Assembly: GCF_014647595.1 (NCBI RefSeq)
Contig: NZ_BMPM01000001.1
Location: forward strand, 744,001 to 808,000
DNA from: Paenarthrobacter histidinolovorans
Lineage (GTDB): Bacteria > Actinomycetota > Actinomycetes > Actinomycetales > Micrococcaceae
Length of the DNA stretch: 64,000 bases
Direction: 5' to 3'
Part shown: positions 25,567 to 35,267 of the stretch, piece after piece
How positions within the stretch are numbered: the first letter of the stretch is position 1
Layout: each line of letters opens with the position of its first letter
The notes under the pieces: model-generated
Database searches by the model: none
What the model saw: only the letters and a program-made list of their open reading frames with translations
Told to the model about the DNA's origin: nothing
Program-made: the position numbers and the translations under genes

Positions 25567-27057
25567 TTGGATCTTCGCGACTATCTTCGAATCCTTCGCC
25601 GAAACTGGATATTAGTTGTTGCCATGTCGCTAGCAGGGCTAGCAGTGGGTGGCGGGGTTTCCATCGCAGCGAAGCCGACCTACACCGCCGAAACTCAATT
25701 GTTCGTTGCCATCCAGAGTTCCGGATCCGTTCAGGAACTGCAGCAAGGAAACACCTTCAGTCAAGCTCGTGTTCAGTCATACGTAAAGACAGTTGCAACG
25801 CCGGTAGTCCTGCAACCGGCAATTGATGCATTGGGTTTGGACATTACGCCTAAAGAACTAAGCAAGCGAGTAAAGACTTCGTCTGATCTCAACACTGTAC
25901 TTATCAGCATCGAAGTATCTGATTCCTCACCGGTTCAGGCGGCCGCAATCGCGCAGGCGATTTCTTCGAGCCTTGTCAATGCTGTTGACACTCTTGAACG
26001 ACCGAAGGCTGGAGGAACGTCCCCCATCAGTCTGTCTGTCATCTCCCCGGCGGTTGCCCCGGCATCTCCTTCCGCACCCAACACGAAACTTAATCTTGCC
26101 CTGGGGTTCTTGATCGGATTGGTCGCAGGGCTAGGCATCGCGGCACTTCGTACTCTCCTCGACACAAGAATCAAGAGTGAGGTGGACCTTCGGGCAGTAA
26201 CCAACGAACCCTTGCTCGGTGGGATAGCGTTCGAAGCTGACGCTGAAAAGAAGCCCCTGCTCACTCAGGCGGCATTCCAAAGTCCTCGGGCAGAGTCTTT
26301 CCGTCAGCTGAGAACAAACCTGCAATTCGCAAACGTTGCTGGTCATGCGAAGAGCTTTGTCGTGACATCCAGCCTCCCCGGCGAAGGCAAGAGCACAACC
26401 GCCATAAACCTAGCGATTGCGTTGGCCGAGGCAGGACAAAGTGTTTGCCTAATCGACGCCGACCTCCGACGACCGATGGTCGCCGAATACCTTGGACTAG
26501 AGCGAAGCGCGGGTTTAACGACAGCTTTGGTGGGCTCTGCCGACGTGAACGACCTTCTGCAACCTTGGGGTGCAAACGACCTGTATGTACTCGCATCAGG
26601 GCAGATACCCCCTAACCCCAGTGAGCTGTTGGGGTCCGATGACATGAAGGTCCTTATTGAGCGTCTGGAAAGCGTCTTCGACACGCTGATCATCGATGCC
26701 CCACCGTTGCTGCCTGTAACTGACGCGGCAGTTCTTTCGCAACACGCAGGCGGTGTAGTAGTCGTGGTCGGCGCGCAAAAGACGAGGACGCAAGACCTGA
26801 CCAAGTCGCTTGCCGCTTTGCAACTCGTGGAAGCGAACATTCTCGGAGTCGTGCTCAATCGGCTTCCAACCAAGGGGCCGGATGCATACGCATACTCCTA
26901 CACCAACTACGAAAGCCACCGCCCCACGGACGAAACCACTCCCATGCGAGGCTCGAAAGTATTCCCCACCGCGCTGGTCAACGGGCATGACAGCCCTCAA
27001 AGCTCAGCAAGCTCAACTGCCCCAGAGCACGAGTCGAACCGTTCCAGCGTTCGATGA
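25567..27057 (+). CDS. Wzz-type chain-length regulator fused to BY-kinase
   Basis: The protein has 496 residues from a TTG start with GGGGG seven bases upstream. It has a Wzz domain between two membrane helices (about residues 14-32 and 177-195) and then a cytoplasmic tyrosine kinase. Walker A is PGEGKSTT (271-278), Walker A' is CLIDADLRRP and Walker B is TLIIDAPPL. The C-terminus has a tyrosine cluster (YAYSYTNY), the usual autophosphorylation tail. Such proteins control polymer length and export. The single-chain form is typical of actinobacteria. Starts further upstream are possible in the same frame but add non-family sequence. Confidence 0.9.
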   Translation: MDLRDYLRILRRNWILVVAMSLAGLAVGGGVSIAAKPTYTAETQLFVAIQSSGSVQELQQGNTFSQARVQSYVKTVATPVVLQPAIDALGLDITPKELSKRVKTSSDLNTVLISIEVSDSSPVQAAAIAQAISSSLVNAVDTLERPKAGGTSPISLSVISPAVAPASPSAPNTKLNLALGFLIGLVAGLGIAALRTLLDTRIKSEVDLRAVTNEPLLGGIAFEADAEKKPLLTQAAFQSPRAESFRQLRTNLQFANVAGHAKSFVVTSSLPGEGKSTTAINLAIALAEAGQSVCLIDADLRRPMVAEYLGLERSAGLTTALVGSADVNDLLQPWGANDLYVLASGQIPPNPSELLGSDDMKVLIERLESVFDTLIIDAPPLLPVTDAAVLSQHAGGVVVVVGAQKTRTQDLTKSLAALQLVEANILGVVLNRLPTKGPDAYAYSYTNYESHRPTDETTPMRGSKVFPTALVNGHDSPQSSASSTAPEHESNRSSVR

Positions 27058-27153
27058 CGGATCCGCGTCGGCAAATGGCGTGGTAAACACCGAGGACAAA
27101 AGGGTCATGCGTAACTAGCCATTGGGTCTACGCGATACGAAAGTGAATCCATC

Positions 27154-28239
27154 ATGCCTAGCGGACAAGAACGACAACCCCGGATGTCGCAAACCCTTAT
27201 CCTGGTCCCCTGGCTGGAGGGCGGGGGCGCACAGGGCGCACTGGAAGGAATCCTCGGAAAGCTCCCAGCTCAAGACTTGACCCTGCTAATCCTGTTTTCG
27301 GGTAACCGCAATCACGAGCCGGTAAAAAAGTTAGTCGGTAGAACTATCGAACTTGAACTCCCTAGAAATCCCATAGGAGTTCTGAAAGCTGCGCTCCGCC
27401 TCCGCGGTTTCGTCAGCGCTAGCGATAAAATATATTCGCTCATGCGAGGCAGCCACCTAGTGCTTGGTCTTCTTCCACCCGGAGCCTTGGCAGGTAAACG
27501 TCTTGCAGCGAGCTTTCACCAACTGCCCTCCACGGACTCTGCTGGAGTCCAGGGCAAAGTTGAAAACATCATCGTGAAGCGTGGCGTGCGGCGGGCTGGA
27601 CTGATTACAGCCCCTTCCAACCGAGCCGTGGACGAATTAATTGAAGGCGGATTTGGGGACTCGCGAAGAGTCAAGGTCGAGCACAACATCATTAAGCGAG
27701 CGGTGAAGCCGCTCGTTCCGCCTAGAGCCGGCGTCCTTGATTCTGTGCGTCTGGTGTTTGCAGGAAGAATTTCGAAACAAAAGGGGCTCGATCGGCTTCC
27801 AGACCTACTCAAAGACGTCACGGTTCCGGTGCATATCCGATGCCTCGGCGACGGCGAGGAGAAGCGTAATGTCGCAGAGCTTCACAAAAAACTCAAACCC
27901 ATGCACAGTTTAGAGTTCCTTTCCCACGTGGACGACGTGGTCTCGCACCTTGACTGGTCCGATGCTGTCATCATGCCGAGCCGATGGGAACTGAATCCTT
28001 TGGTTGTCTGGGAAGCAAGAGCGCGAGGGCGATCGACTGTCGGCAGCCGAATCGAAGCATTCCAGGATCTCGAAAAGAACGGCCCGATGTGGCTATTTAG
28101 CAATGGGCAAGAGTTCGAGTCAATCGTGTCGACGCTGGCAACACAGCCTGACGTTCGCGCCAAGGCTTTTGCCGATGCGCTCGAATCATCACAGAACCTA
28201 AACCTGAGGAGTTCAATTGTCGACTACCTGGGCAGCTAG
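27154..28239 (+). CDS. Glycosyltransferase family 4
   Basis: This GT-B glycosyltransferase of about 361 residues has a C-terminal GT4 domain: RLVFAGRISKQKGLDRLPDL followed by the WSDAVIMPSRWELNPLVVWE acceptor/donor-site block. The N-terminus (LVPWLEGGGAQGALEGIL) is the glycine-rich acceptor loop. It acts in the cytoplasm on a lipid-linked repeat unit. The donor sugar is not predictable. The start is either 27154 or the ATG at 27184; neither has a strong ribosome site. Its 3' end overlaps the next gene. Confidence 0.85.
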   Translation: MPSGQERQPRMSQTLILVPWLEGGGAQGALEGILGKLPAQDLTLLILFSGNRNHEPVKKLVGRTIELELPRNPIGVLKAALRLRGFVSASDKIYSLMRGSHLVLGLLPPGALAGKRLAASFHQLPSTDSAGVQGKVENIIVKRGVRRAGLITAPSNRAVDELIEGGFGDSRRVKVEHNIIKRAVKPLVPPRAGVLDSVRLVFAGRISKQKGLDRLPDLLKDVTVPVHIRCLGDGEEKRNVAELHKKLKPMHSLEFLSHVDDVVSHLDWSDAVIMPSRWELNPLVVWEARARGRSTVGSRIEAFQDLEKNGPMWLFSNGQEFESIVSTLATQPDVRAKAFADALESSQNLNLRSSIVDYLGS

Positions 28240-29368
28240 CTCACCACGCGTTCTACTACTACACGCGTATAGCCCGAAGAACTCCGGTGATGGGCTACTA
28301 GTCGAGCTGGCGAAGGCTACAGTTGTGCGGGCTTTGGGCAGCGCAGACTTCCGCGTCATTGCTTCCGAGGCAAGCGCATTTGCAGGCGCCGACTACATCC
28401 AATGGCGTGATCGCTTATTGGGTAAATCCGCACGGATTCCCCGTCGTGCAGCAATGTTGGCAACGGGTTTCCTTGGACCCTCCAACGAGATCAGGGAACT
28501 AGCAGAGCAAGCAGATTTGATTGTGGCAGTCGGCGGAGGATACCTCCGGGGCGGTAGCATCGGCCCAGCAATCAAGAGCTGGGGCGCTCATTACGGTCAG
28601 TTGAAGTTGGCTGCTCGTTATGGCCATAAGGCTATTTATCTTTCGCAGAGTATTGGTCCATTCAGGGGAGTTTACAAACGCGCAGTAGCGCGTCAACTCG
28701 CCAAAGTCCATACCGTATGCGTCAGAGACGACAGGTCCTTGACGGAGTTTTCCAACGTAGCGTCTGTCCTACGGATGCCCGACCTAGCCGTGCTTGAGCT
28801 TGCTCGCCAACATAGGCAAACAGGAGCCTCAGCCCGCCTGATGGAAGACCCGATTATTGTCGCGCGCGAACTTCCTAGGCCACGCACCTACTACGATTTT
28901 CTCAATGACGCCAGCGATTCCAAGCGATTCGAGTGGGCCCTCCAATCGACGGGAGGGGGGAACGACGACCTTCCGCTAACTCAGCGTCTGGGCACGGGCA
29001 CTCCCCGGCCCATGGCCGAAGTCCTAGCAGATGCATCCCCGCGCATCGTGGTCAGCACCCGTCTGCACGGCGCATTGTCATCCTTGATAGCCGGCTTCCC
29101 CGCGATCCATCTCAGCTATGAACGCAAAGGGTGGGGCGCATATGAGGATATCGGTTTGGATGAATTCGTACTCAACGCACGTGATGCGACGCTGCCCCAA
29201 GTAGAGGCGCTGATGAAGCGAATACATGAAGATCCAGAGGCCTTCTGGAGTGTTATAGAGACAAAAAAGGCCGAAGTTCGCCTAAAGGAAAATAGGCTCC
29301 TTGACATCATTTCTTCCATCGCAAATGGTTCCCCGCGGTCTGCCACCAGATCCTTGGAGGCTTCGTGA
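28217..29368 (+). CDS. Polysaccharide pyruvyl transferase family protein
   Basis: This 383-residue protein matches the pyruvyl-transferase/CsaB family: an N-terminal NSGDGLL loop, LIVAVGGGYLRGG in the middle and STRLHGALSSLIAGFPAIHL near the C-terminus. It transfers pyruvate from phosphoenolpyruvate to a sugar as a ketal, which adds negative charge. The TTG start follows GAGGAG and overlaps the upstream glycosyltransferase gene by 23 bp. Confidence 0.87.
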   Translation: MSTTWAASSPRVLLLHAYSPKNSGDGLLVELAKATVVRALGSADFRVIASEASAFAGADYIQWRDRLLGKSARIPRRAAMLATGFLGPSNEIRELAEQADLIVAVGGGYLRGGSIGPAIKSWGAHYGQLKLAARYGHKAIYLSQSIGPFRGVYKRAVARQLAKVHTVCVRDDRSLTEFSNVASVLRMPDLAVLELARQHRQTGASARLMEDPIIVARELPRPRTYYDFLNDASDSKRFEWALQSTGGGNDDLPLTQRLGTGTPRPMAEVLADASPRIVVSTRLHGALSSLIAGFPAIHLSYERKGWGAYEDIGLDEFVLNARDATLPQVEALMKRIHEDPEAFWSVIETKKAEVRLKENRLLDIISSIANGSPRSATRSLEAS

Positions 29369-30423
29369 AGATCCTGCACGTCACTGAAGCCATGGGTGGA
29401 GGTGTTCAAAATGCAATATCTAAATACACCCATCTACTCGCCACGGACCAGCATATCGTTTTCGGACGGCCACGACACGGTGAATCTGCCGGCGAGTTTT
29501 CGGCTAACACACGCGTTATTGAGTACAGCGGTTCGTTGTTCAATTACTTGCTCAGGGTCCGCACCCTGATAAAGAGTGAAGTCCCCGACGTCGTACATAT
29601 CCACTCAAGTTTTGCCGGCCTAGCACGTCTATTGGCACCGACAACAAGCCCACTGGTCTACTCCCCACACTGCTATGCCTTTGAGCGGCGCGACAAGTCT
29701 CAGGCGTGGCAAAAGGCGCTAAGGATGGTGGAACAACTTTTGGCCGCACGTACCCAGACCTTGGTTGCCGTGAGTCCACACGAGGCTAAGTTGGGTTCTC
29801 TGCTCAACGCTCGCATGCCTGTTCACTTCGTTCCCAACGCAGTCCCCAAAATGAATGCGGACGTGACCAAGAACGAACGCCCAAGCGTAACCATGGTGGG
29901 CCGAATCGGACCGCAAAAGGATCCCATTCTTTTTGCGGAAGTGGCGGAGCTTGTGGGTGGGAAAATCGACTTTGTCTGGGTAGGTGACGGAGACACCGAA
30001 ATGAAGAAGCGACTGCTTGAGTCCGGTGTCCGGGTTAGTGGATGGGTGAGCCCCCAACAAGCTCGCCGCGAGGTAGCTGCATCCCACCTTTACGTTCATA
30101 CGGGGGCGTGGGAAGCGGCCCCCATCTCGGCGATTGAGGCCGCCAGCCTAGGTACGCCTGTCATCGCACGCGCTATCCCCACGATGAGCTCCCTGGGCTA
30201 TTACACGGTCTCGGCGCCCGCCCACCGAATAGCCGAAAGCGTTATAACATTCTTCTCTGATCCGAGCCACGAACAGCTAGTTACTGAAATGACCGAAGCG
30301 GTTGCTCAAAGACACTCCGTGCAGGATGCCCGACGAATCCTAGCGCAGGCGTACGGCTCCGCCATACGGGCACACCAGCGACGGCACCGCCATCGGAATG
30401 AAAGGCATCTCAATGAAAATTAG
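29365..30423 (+). CDS. Glycosyltransferase family 4
   Basis: This 352-residue GT-B enzyme begins KILHVTEAMGGGVQNAIS (donor/acceptor glycine loop). Its C-terminal GT4 part includes MVGRIGPQKDPILFAEVA and GAWEAAPISAIEAASLGTPV. It overlaps the pyruvyl-transferase stop by 4 bp (GTGA). The sugar donor cannot be assigned. Confidence 0.88.
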   Translation: MKILHVTEAMGGGVQNAISKYTHLLATDQHIVFGRPRHGESAGEFSANTRVIEYSGSLFNYLLRVRTLIKSEVPDVVHIHSSFAGLARLLAPTTSPLVYSPHCYAFERRDKSQAWQKALRMVEQLLAARTQTLVAVSPHEAKLGSLLNARMPVHFVPNAVPKMNADVTKNERPSVTMVGRIGPQKDPILFAEVAELVGGKIDFVWVGDGDTEMKKRLLESGVRVSGWVSPQQARREVAASHLYVHTGAWEAAPISAIEAASLGTPVIARAIPTMSSLGYYTVSAPAHRIAESVITFFSDPSHEQLVTEMTEAVAQRHSVQDARRILAQAYGSAIRAHQRRHRHRNERHLNEN

Positions 30424-31207
30424 CGTCATTACGATTGCATGGAATGATCTTGAGGGCCTTAAGAAGACGATTGCCAGCGTGAAGGACCAGGCATGGTCTG
30501 ACATCGAACATATTATCGTCGACGGCGGCTCGACGGATGGTTCTGCTGAATACTTGGCGAGCCTGGATGATTCCCTCCAGTGGATAAGCGAAAAAGATGA
30601 CGGACGCTATGATGCCATGAACAAGGGCGCAAAGATGGCCACGGGATCTTTGCTCTGGTTCCTGCATTCCTCAGATACTTTTCACTCTTCGGAATCCGCA
30701 TCGTTTGTTGCCTCAAAGTTTACTGAGTCAGAATTCCATTGGGGCTATGGACTCAGCAATATCATTCGCGAGTCCACTTCCATCGGCGTCGGCGGCCAAG
30801 TTCCTTTTGAGCACGCGCGTTTCCTTATCGGCGGACGTATCATTCCCCATCAAGCCACGGTTTTCTCCCGCGAGCTGTTCTGGGAGGTCGGAGGATACGA
30901 TACTAAATTTGGACTGACCGCGGATCAGTTATTTATGATGGAATGCTCCATGAGGTCCTTACCGGCAGTTTGGGCCGAAGTATTGTGCGACTTCGACGCA
31001 CTTGGCGCTGGTTCCACCAGGAACGCATGGGCTCACTACAAGGACATGATTCGAGCCAGAGGCGTTGCGAATGTCCGCGTCACCCGTTCGGCCACAATCG
31101 ATAGCGCCTTGTCAGTGTTCTTTGCAGGCTTCACCATGCTTGAACGCCTGTTGCGGAGACCTCTTCGTAGGGCCAATCCCAAGCTATCGACGGGAGATGC
31201 ATCTTGA
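30413..31207 (+). CDS. Glycosyltransferase family 2
   Basis: This 264-residue GT-A enzyme has the start ISVITIAWNDLEGLKKTIAS, the nucleotide-binding VDGGSTDGS and the block DDGRYDAMNKGAKMATG with the metal-binding region. The ATG at 30413 has AAGG eight bases upstream and overlaps the previous gene by 11 bp. It adds one sugar to the repeat unit. Confidence 0.87.
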   Translation: MKISVITIAWNDLEGLKKTIASVKDQAWSDIEHIIVDGGSTDGSAEYLASLDDSLQWISEKDDGRYDAMNKGAKMATGSLLWFLHSSDTFHSSESASFVASKFTESEFHWGYGLSNIIRESTSIGVGGQVPFEHARFLIGGRIIPHQATVFSRELFWEVGGYDTKFGLTADQLFMMECSMRSLPAVWAEVLCDFDALGAGSTRNAWAHYKDMIRARGVANVRVTRSATIDSALSVFFAGFTMLERLLRRPLRRANPKLSTGDAS

Positions 31208-32085
31208 GCACCATGAATGTCGTCACTGTGGTTATTCCTGCCTACAATTCGCAGGACACGATTCGCCGAGCAATCGATAGCTGCCGCGACATAGAAAGAT
31301 GCCGAATACTGGTCGTTGATGACGGCTCAACAGATGCGACTGCGACTGTCGCCCGGGACGCTGGAGCTGAAGTAATCGCGCAGTCCAATGCTGGCGCATC
31401 CCATGCCCGCCGCAACGGAATCAGCCACAGCTCAACAGACTTTATTGCCCTGCTCGATGCCGATGATGAACTGATACCCGATGGCGTAACAGAATCAGTT
31501 CGCATGCTCCAATCGGACCCTGATCTCTGCGTCGTGGGTGGGCGCGTCATCGGAGTAGATCCAAACGGCCGCGAACATCTGCTTGAGCGTCATTACCGGG
31601 CCGTGTCCACGGAAGACTTGCTGCTTACCGGTTTCGGACCTTGGCCACCGGCTGCGGCAGTTATGCGCCGATCGGCATTCGACCGCGCAGCTCGCCTCAG
31701 CATTCCATCGCTTGATACTCGCTACGCCGAGGACTACGAAATGATAATTCGCCTGTCCATGGTGGGACGAGTTGGAATGCATGACCAGCCAGCAACCAGA
31801 TACCGCCTTTATGCAGGAAAATCGAGTCACGCACCAACTAGAGCCATAGCGGACAAAGAAGCCATCAGAAAGCACTACGCCTCCGCTACAGGGATACGTG
31901 CAAACCTCATGTCGTTCCAGGAAATCAAAGGGGCGGCATACACTCGCGCCGCAAGAACAGCATGGGCAAACGGTCGAAAGACCAGTGCTGTTACCTGGAT
32001 ACTTCGTTCAATCATGGTTGCCCCAAAGATCCTGCCAGGGAAGCTCCTGAAGCGCATCTCGCGTCCTGCCCCAAGCCGGGAGTAA
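31204..32085 (+). CDS. Glycosyltransferase family 2
   Basis: This 293-residue GT-A enzyme has VVIPAYNSQDTIRRAIDSC, VDDGSTDATA and the DxD-type LLDADDEL. A TTG at 31204 (GGGAG seven bases upstream, overlapping the previous stop) or the ATG at 31213 can serve as start. It lies in the same overlapping run of transferases. Confidence 0.87.
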   Translation: MSTMNVVTVVIPAYNSQDTIRRAIDSCRDIERCRILVVDDGSTDATATVARDAGAEVIAQSNAGASHARRNGISHSSTDFIALLDADDELIPDGVTESVRMLQSDPDLCVVGGRVIGVDPNGREHLLERHYRAVSTEDLLLTGFGPWPPAAAVMRRSAFDRAARLSIPSLDTRYAEDYEMIIRLSMVGRVGMHDQPATRYRLYAGKSSHAPTRAIADKEAIRKHYASATGIRANLMSFQEIKGAAYTRAARTAWANGRKTSAVTWILRSIMVAPKILPGKLLKRISRPAPSRE

Positions 32086-32093
32086 GGACGAAC

Positions 32094-33416
32094 ATGACAG
32101 CCTTACTTGCAAGGGCAAGAGACATCGACCTGGGAGGGGTGGCCCTCTACCGCCTAATTGCGTTGATAGCGGGTTTCGGGGCCAATGTCATAGCTATCGC
32201 CGTTTTGTCACGTCAGCATGGCTCTTCGGCTTACGCGGCCTTCGCCATCGTTGCGTCACTCGTCAACCTCCTCCCCTTCGCGGATCTGGGCCTCGGGGCC
32301 AGCATCGTCAACGCCACCTCAGATCGTTCCGCTGCACGGCTGACACGCGGACAGTACCGACGGACAGTCTCTAAGGCGCGAGACTTCATGGTCCTCTTAA
32401 TGCTGCTCGTGATCTGCGTTACCGCCCTTGCATACTACGTATTTTCGTTTGATGGCCTACTTGGAAACCTCGCCGATACCCCGGGCATACCGGAAGCAAC
32501 TGCCTATACGTTTGCTTGTATAGCGCTGGCAATCCCCCTCGGCATGGGCGGCCGCGTGCTTCAGGGGCTTGGACGGATGATCGATGTCGTCCGCATCGGG
32601 TTGGTTGGGCCACTAGTACAGGTGTGTATTTATATTCCGCTGATGGCCCTCGGCGCACCTGCATACGCTTATTTCTTGGGTCCGGGGACGGCTTACCTCG
32701 CGACGGCCGCAGTAGGATATCTTGTCGCCCGCCGACGTTATGGACTGCGACTGAATCGTCCATTTACTTCCTGGTTTTCTAGGAACCCGATAGAAACTCC
32801 ACTTTGGCAAACTGCAGCACCATTCCTCATCGTCTCCATCGGAATGTCGATTGGATTCCAAAGCCATAGGGTACTTTTGTCCCACTTTGGCACGCCTCAG
32901 AATGTAGCCGAGTACTCCTTGGTTGCCCAGTTCCTAGGACCGCTTCTTGCGATTACGGGCGTAGTGGGCCAAAACCTGTGGGCGCGATACAGAAAAGATC
33001 TTCACAATAACAGTCTCTCGATGACCGCCTACAAGCACCACTTGTTGCTCTTTGCTTTCATTGGACTCATTTTCTCAGCGATGCTGTTCCTCCTCGCCCC
33101 TACGGCAGCGGCCGTACTTTCCGACGGCCAGGTTTCGCCACCAATCCTGCTTGCGCTAGCGGCAGCGCTCTATTTGCTTGTTACGGCGGTTCACCAACCC
33201 AGCGCAATGTTGCTGAGTGATACCAAAGGGCTGTGGTTCCAAGCTGCATGTGTAGTCCTTGTTGCTGCCAGTACCGTTGCCCTAATCGTGCTTTCCGTGC
33301 CGCACCTCGGTGCTGCAGCACCATATCTTGCCATGGCTTCATCAATGCTTGTCCTACAAGTTATCCCAAGCATTCGAGTTGCATTCAAGCGCGTGAATCG
33401 GCAGGGAAAGCAGTAA
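32094..33416 (+). CDS. Wzx-type polysaccharide flippase
   Basis: This integral membrane protein of 440 residues has about 12 hydrophobic helices in the MATE/Wzx (MOP superfamily) pattern. The first helix region reads LYRLIALIAGFGANVIAIAV. It should flip the lipid-linked repeat unit to the outer face for polymerisation. The ATG follows TAAGGACG and lies 8 bp after the previous stop. Confidence 0.83.
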   Translation: MTALLARARDIDLGGVALYRLIALIAGFGANVIAIAVLSRQHGSSAYAAFAIVASLVNLLPFADLGLGASIVNATSDRSAARLTRGQYRRTVSKARDFMVLLMLLVICVTALAYYVFSFDGLLGNLADTPGIPEATAYTFACIALAIPLGMGGRVLQGLGRMIDVVRIGLVGPLVQVCIYIPLMALGAPAYAYFLGPGTAYLATAAVGYLVARRRYGLRLNRPFTSWFSRNPIETPLWQTAAPFLIVSIGMSIGFQSHRVLLSHFGTPQNVAEYSLVAQFLGPLLAITGVVGQNLWARYRKDLHNNSLSMTAYKHHLLLFAFIGLIFSAMLFLLAPTAAAVLSDGQVSPPILLALAAALYLLVTAVHQPSAMLLSDTKGLWFQAACVVLVAASTVALIVLSVPHLGAAAPYLAMASSMLVLQVIPSIRVAFKRVNRQGKQ

Positions 33417-33454
33417 AGAACTTAGTCTTGCTTACGGCTACTAAAGAGGTTCCT

Positions 33455-34075
33455 GTGAAAAATTTTATAATTTCGGCATTATCTCGATTCATAGTTTTTA
33501 TTCTTCGAAGAAAAGGAGTGGTCGGCCTTAAGAACGCTCGTTTCGTCGGCCTCCCTGTTGTATCTTGTCGTTCAGGTGCGAATATTAGCATCGGTGAAAA
33601 TTTTGTAGCTGTATCCTGGGCAAGACTTCAAGTCATCGGCGTCAACCATCCGGCTATTCTTCGAGCCGTCCAGCCTGATGCAGAAATCAGGATTGGCAAG
33701 GATTGCGGCATAAGTGGCGCCACGATCGTTGCAGCTAGGTCCATCCAAGTCGGGGACGGTTGCCTGGTCGGAGCCAATGCGATGATCGTTGACACAGACT
33801 TTCATCCGATACATGCTCTTGATCGGCGATACCTGCCCATGCCTGCGCCTGAGCCGTCGCATTCCATTGTCATCGGGAAGAACGTTTTTATAGGCGCCAA
33901 TGCCATCATTCTCAAAGGGTCCACGATCGGCGACAACTCGGTAGTCGGAGCTGGAGCTGTGGTAAGTGGTAAATTTGCTGATCACAGCATCATCGCCGGA
34001 AACCCAGCCTCAGCCGTAGGAGTGGTCCGTTCGACAGGATCCCCCACGCAACAGCTCATTCAAAGGGACTCGTAG
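33455..34075 (+). CDS. Left-handed beta-helix acyltransferase
   Basis: This 206-residue protein has hexapeptide repeats of the LbH type (VGDGCLVGANAMIV, IGKNVFIGANAIILKGSTIG, VGAGAVVSG). A catalytic-type His is in DTDFHPIH. It is closest to maltose/galactoside O-acetyltransferases and probably acetylates a sugar in the polymer or a nucleotide sugar. The GTG start follows GAGG. The first 150 bases are markedly AT-rich compared with neighbours. Confidence 0.85.
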   Translation: MKNFIISALSRFIVFILRRKGVVGLKNARFVGLPVVSCRSGANISIGENFVAVSWARLQVIGVNHPAILRAVQPDAEIRIGKDCGISGATIVAARSIQVGDGCLVGANAMIVDTDFHPIHALDRRYLPMPAPEPSHSIVIGKNVFIGANAIILKGSTIGDNSVVGAGAVVSGKFADHSIIAGNPASAVGVVRSTGSPTQQLIQRDS

Positions 34076-34151
34076 ACCAATCGAGTGTTCTCTTTCAACA
34101 GCCTGTAACGCTGGCATCATGACCAACCAAAATTTCCGAGACACGGACGAC

Positions 34152-34170
34152 CGGACATAAGATATGTCCG
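34152..34170. promoter_or_regulatory. Inverted repeat upstream of gmd
   Basis: CGGACATA-AGA-TATGTCCG is a perfect 8-bp dyad about 70 bp upstream of the gmd start. CTGGCATCAT occurs on both sides of it (near 34110 and 34177). It could be an operator or a processing hairpin at a transcription-unit boundary. Confidence 0.45.
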
Positions 34171-34238
34171 ATACAAGCCTGGCATCATCGCGCGGCCGCT
34201 GGGCTCGCGATTGATCAATTACGTACCATGGGGACAAA

Positions 34239-35267
34239 ATGACAAAACGCGCGTTCATTACGGGTATCACTGGGCAGGACGGCTCGTACCTCGCGGAACT
34301 ACTTCTCGCGAAGGGGTACGAGGTACACGGACTCATTCGCCGAGCATCCACGTTCAATACGGCTCGGATTGACCACCTCTACGTGGATCCTCACGATCCA
34401 ACGGCCAAACTTTTCCTTCACTATGGGGATCTAAGCGACGGCGCTCGGCTCGTGACGCTCATGGCAGAAATCCGTCCTCACGAGGTCTACAACCTTGCTG
34501 CTCAGTCTCATGTCCGTGTTTCATTTGACGAGCCAGAGCACACGGGTGACACGACTGGCATCGGATCCATTCGGCTTCTCGAAGCAGTTCGCATGTCCGG
34601 AATCGAAACTAAGTTCTACCAGGCATCGTCCTCGGAGATGTTCGGGGCAACCCCGCCCCCGCAGAATGAGGACACCCCCTTCTACCCTCGTTCTCCTTAC
34701 GGAGCAGCCAAGGTTTACAGCTACTGGGTAACCAAAAATTACCGTGAAGCATACGGCATGTATGCGGTGAACGGCATCCTCTTCAATCATGAGTCACCGC
34801 GCCGCGGGGAAACATTCGTGACGCGTAAGATCACGCGCGCCGTCGCTGCCATCAAAGCTGGACGCCAGGAGCTGCTTTATATGGGCAACCTGGATGCTGT
34901 CAGAGACTGGGGTTACGCAGCAGAGTACGTCGAAGGCATGTGGCGTATGCTTCAGGCCGATGAGCCCGAAGATTTCGTTTTGGCTACAGGTGGAAACTAT
35001 ACGGTGAAGGATTTTCTCCAAATTGCCTTTGAGCATGCCGGCCTGGACTGGGAGAAACACGTGCGTTTCGACGAGCGTTACCTGCGACCGACGGAAGTTG
35101 ATGCTCTAGTAGGCGACGCTTCCAAGGCTCACGAGAAATTGGGCTGGAAGGCAACTGTTCAGACGCCGGAACTGGCCCGAATCATGGTCGACGCAGATAT
35201 TGAGGCTTTGAAGCACGCCGGGAACCACTGGATCGATTCCGTCGATCTTGAGAGTTGGAAGCTCTAG
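34239..35267 (+). CDS. gmd: GDP-mannose 4,6-dehydratase
   Basis: This 342-residue SDR enzyme makes GDP-4-keto-6-deoxymannose from GDP-mannose. The Rossmann motif is [10 protein letters not shown]. The catalytic block [10 protein letters not shown] has the YxxxK pair, and [17 protein letters not shown] is the family signature. A 163-bp gap separates it from the acetyltransferase gene. Its TAG stop shares a base with the GTG of the next gene, so the two are coupled for GDP-L-fucose synthesis. Confidence 0.95.
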   Translation: MTKRAFITGITGQDGSYLAELLLAKGYEVHGLIRRASTFNTARIDHLYVDPHDPTAKLFLHYGDLSDGARLVTLMAEIRPHEVYNLAAQSHVRVSFDEPEHTGDTTGIGSIRLLEAVRMSGIETKFYQASSSEMFGATPPPQNEDTPFYPRSPYGAAKVYSYWVTKNYREAYGMYAVNGILFNHESPRRGETFVTRKITRAVAAIKAGRQELLYMGNLDAVRDWGYAAEYVEGMWRMLQADEPEDFVLATGGNYTVKDFLQIAFEHAGLDWEKHVRFDERYLRPTEVDALVGDASKAHEKLGWKATVQTPELARIMVDADIEALKHAGNHWIDSVDLESWKL

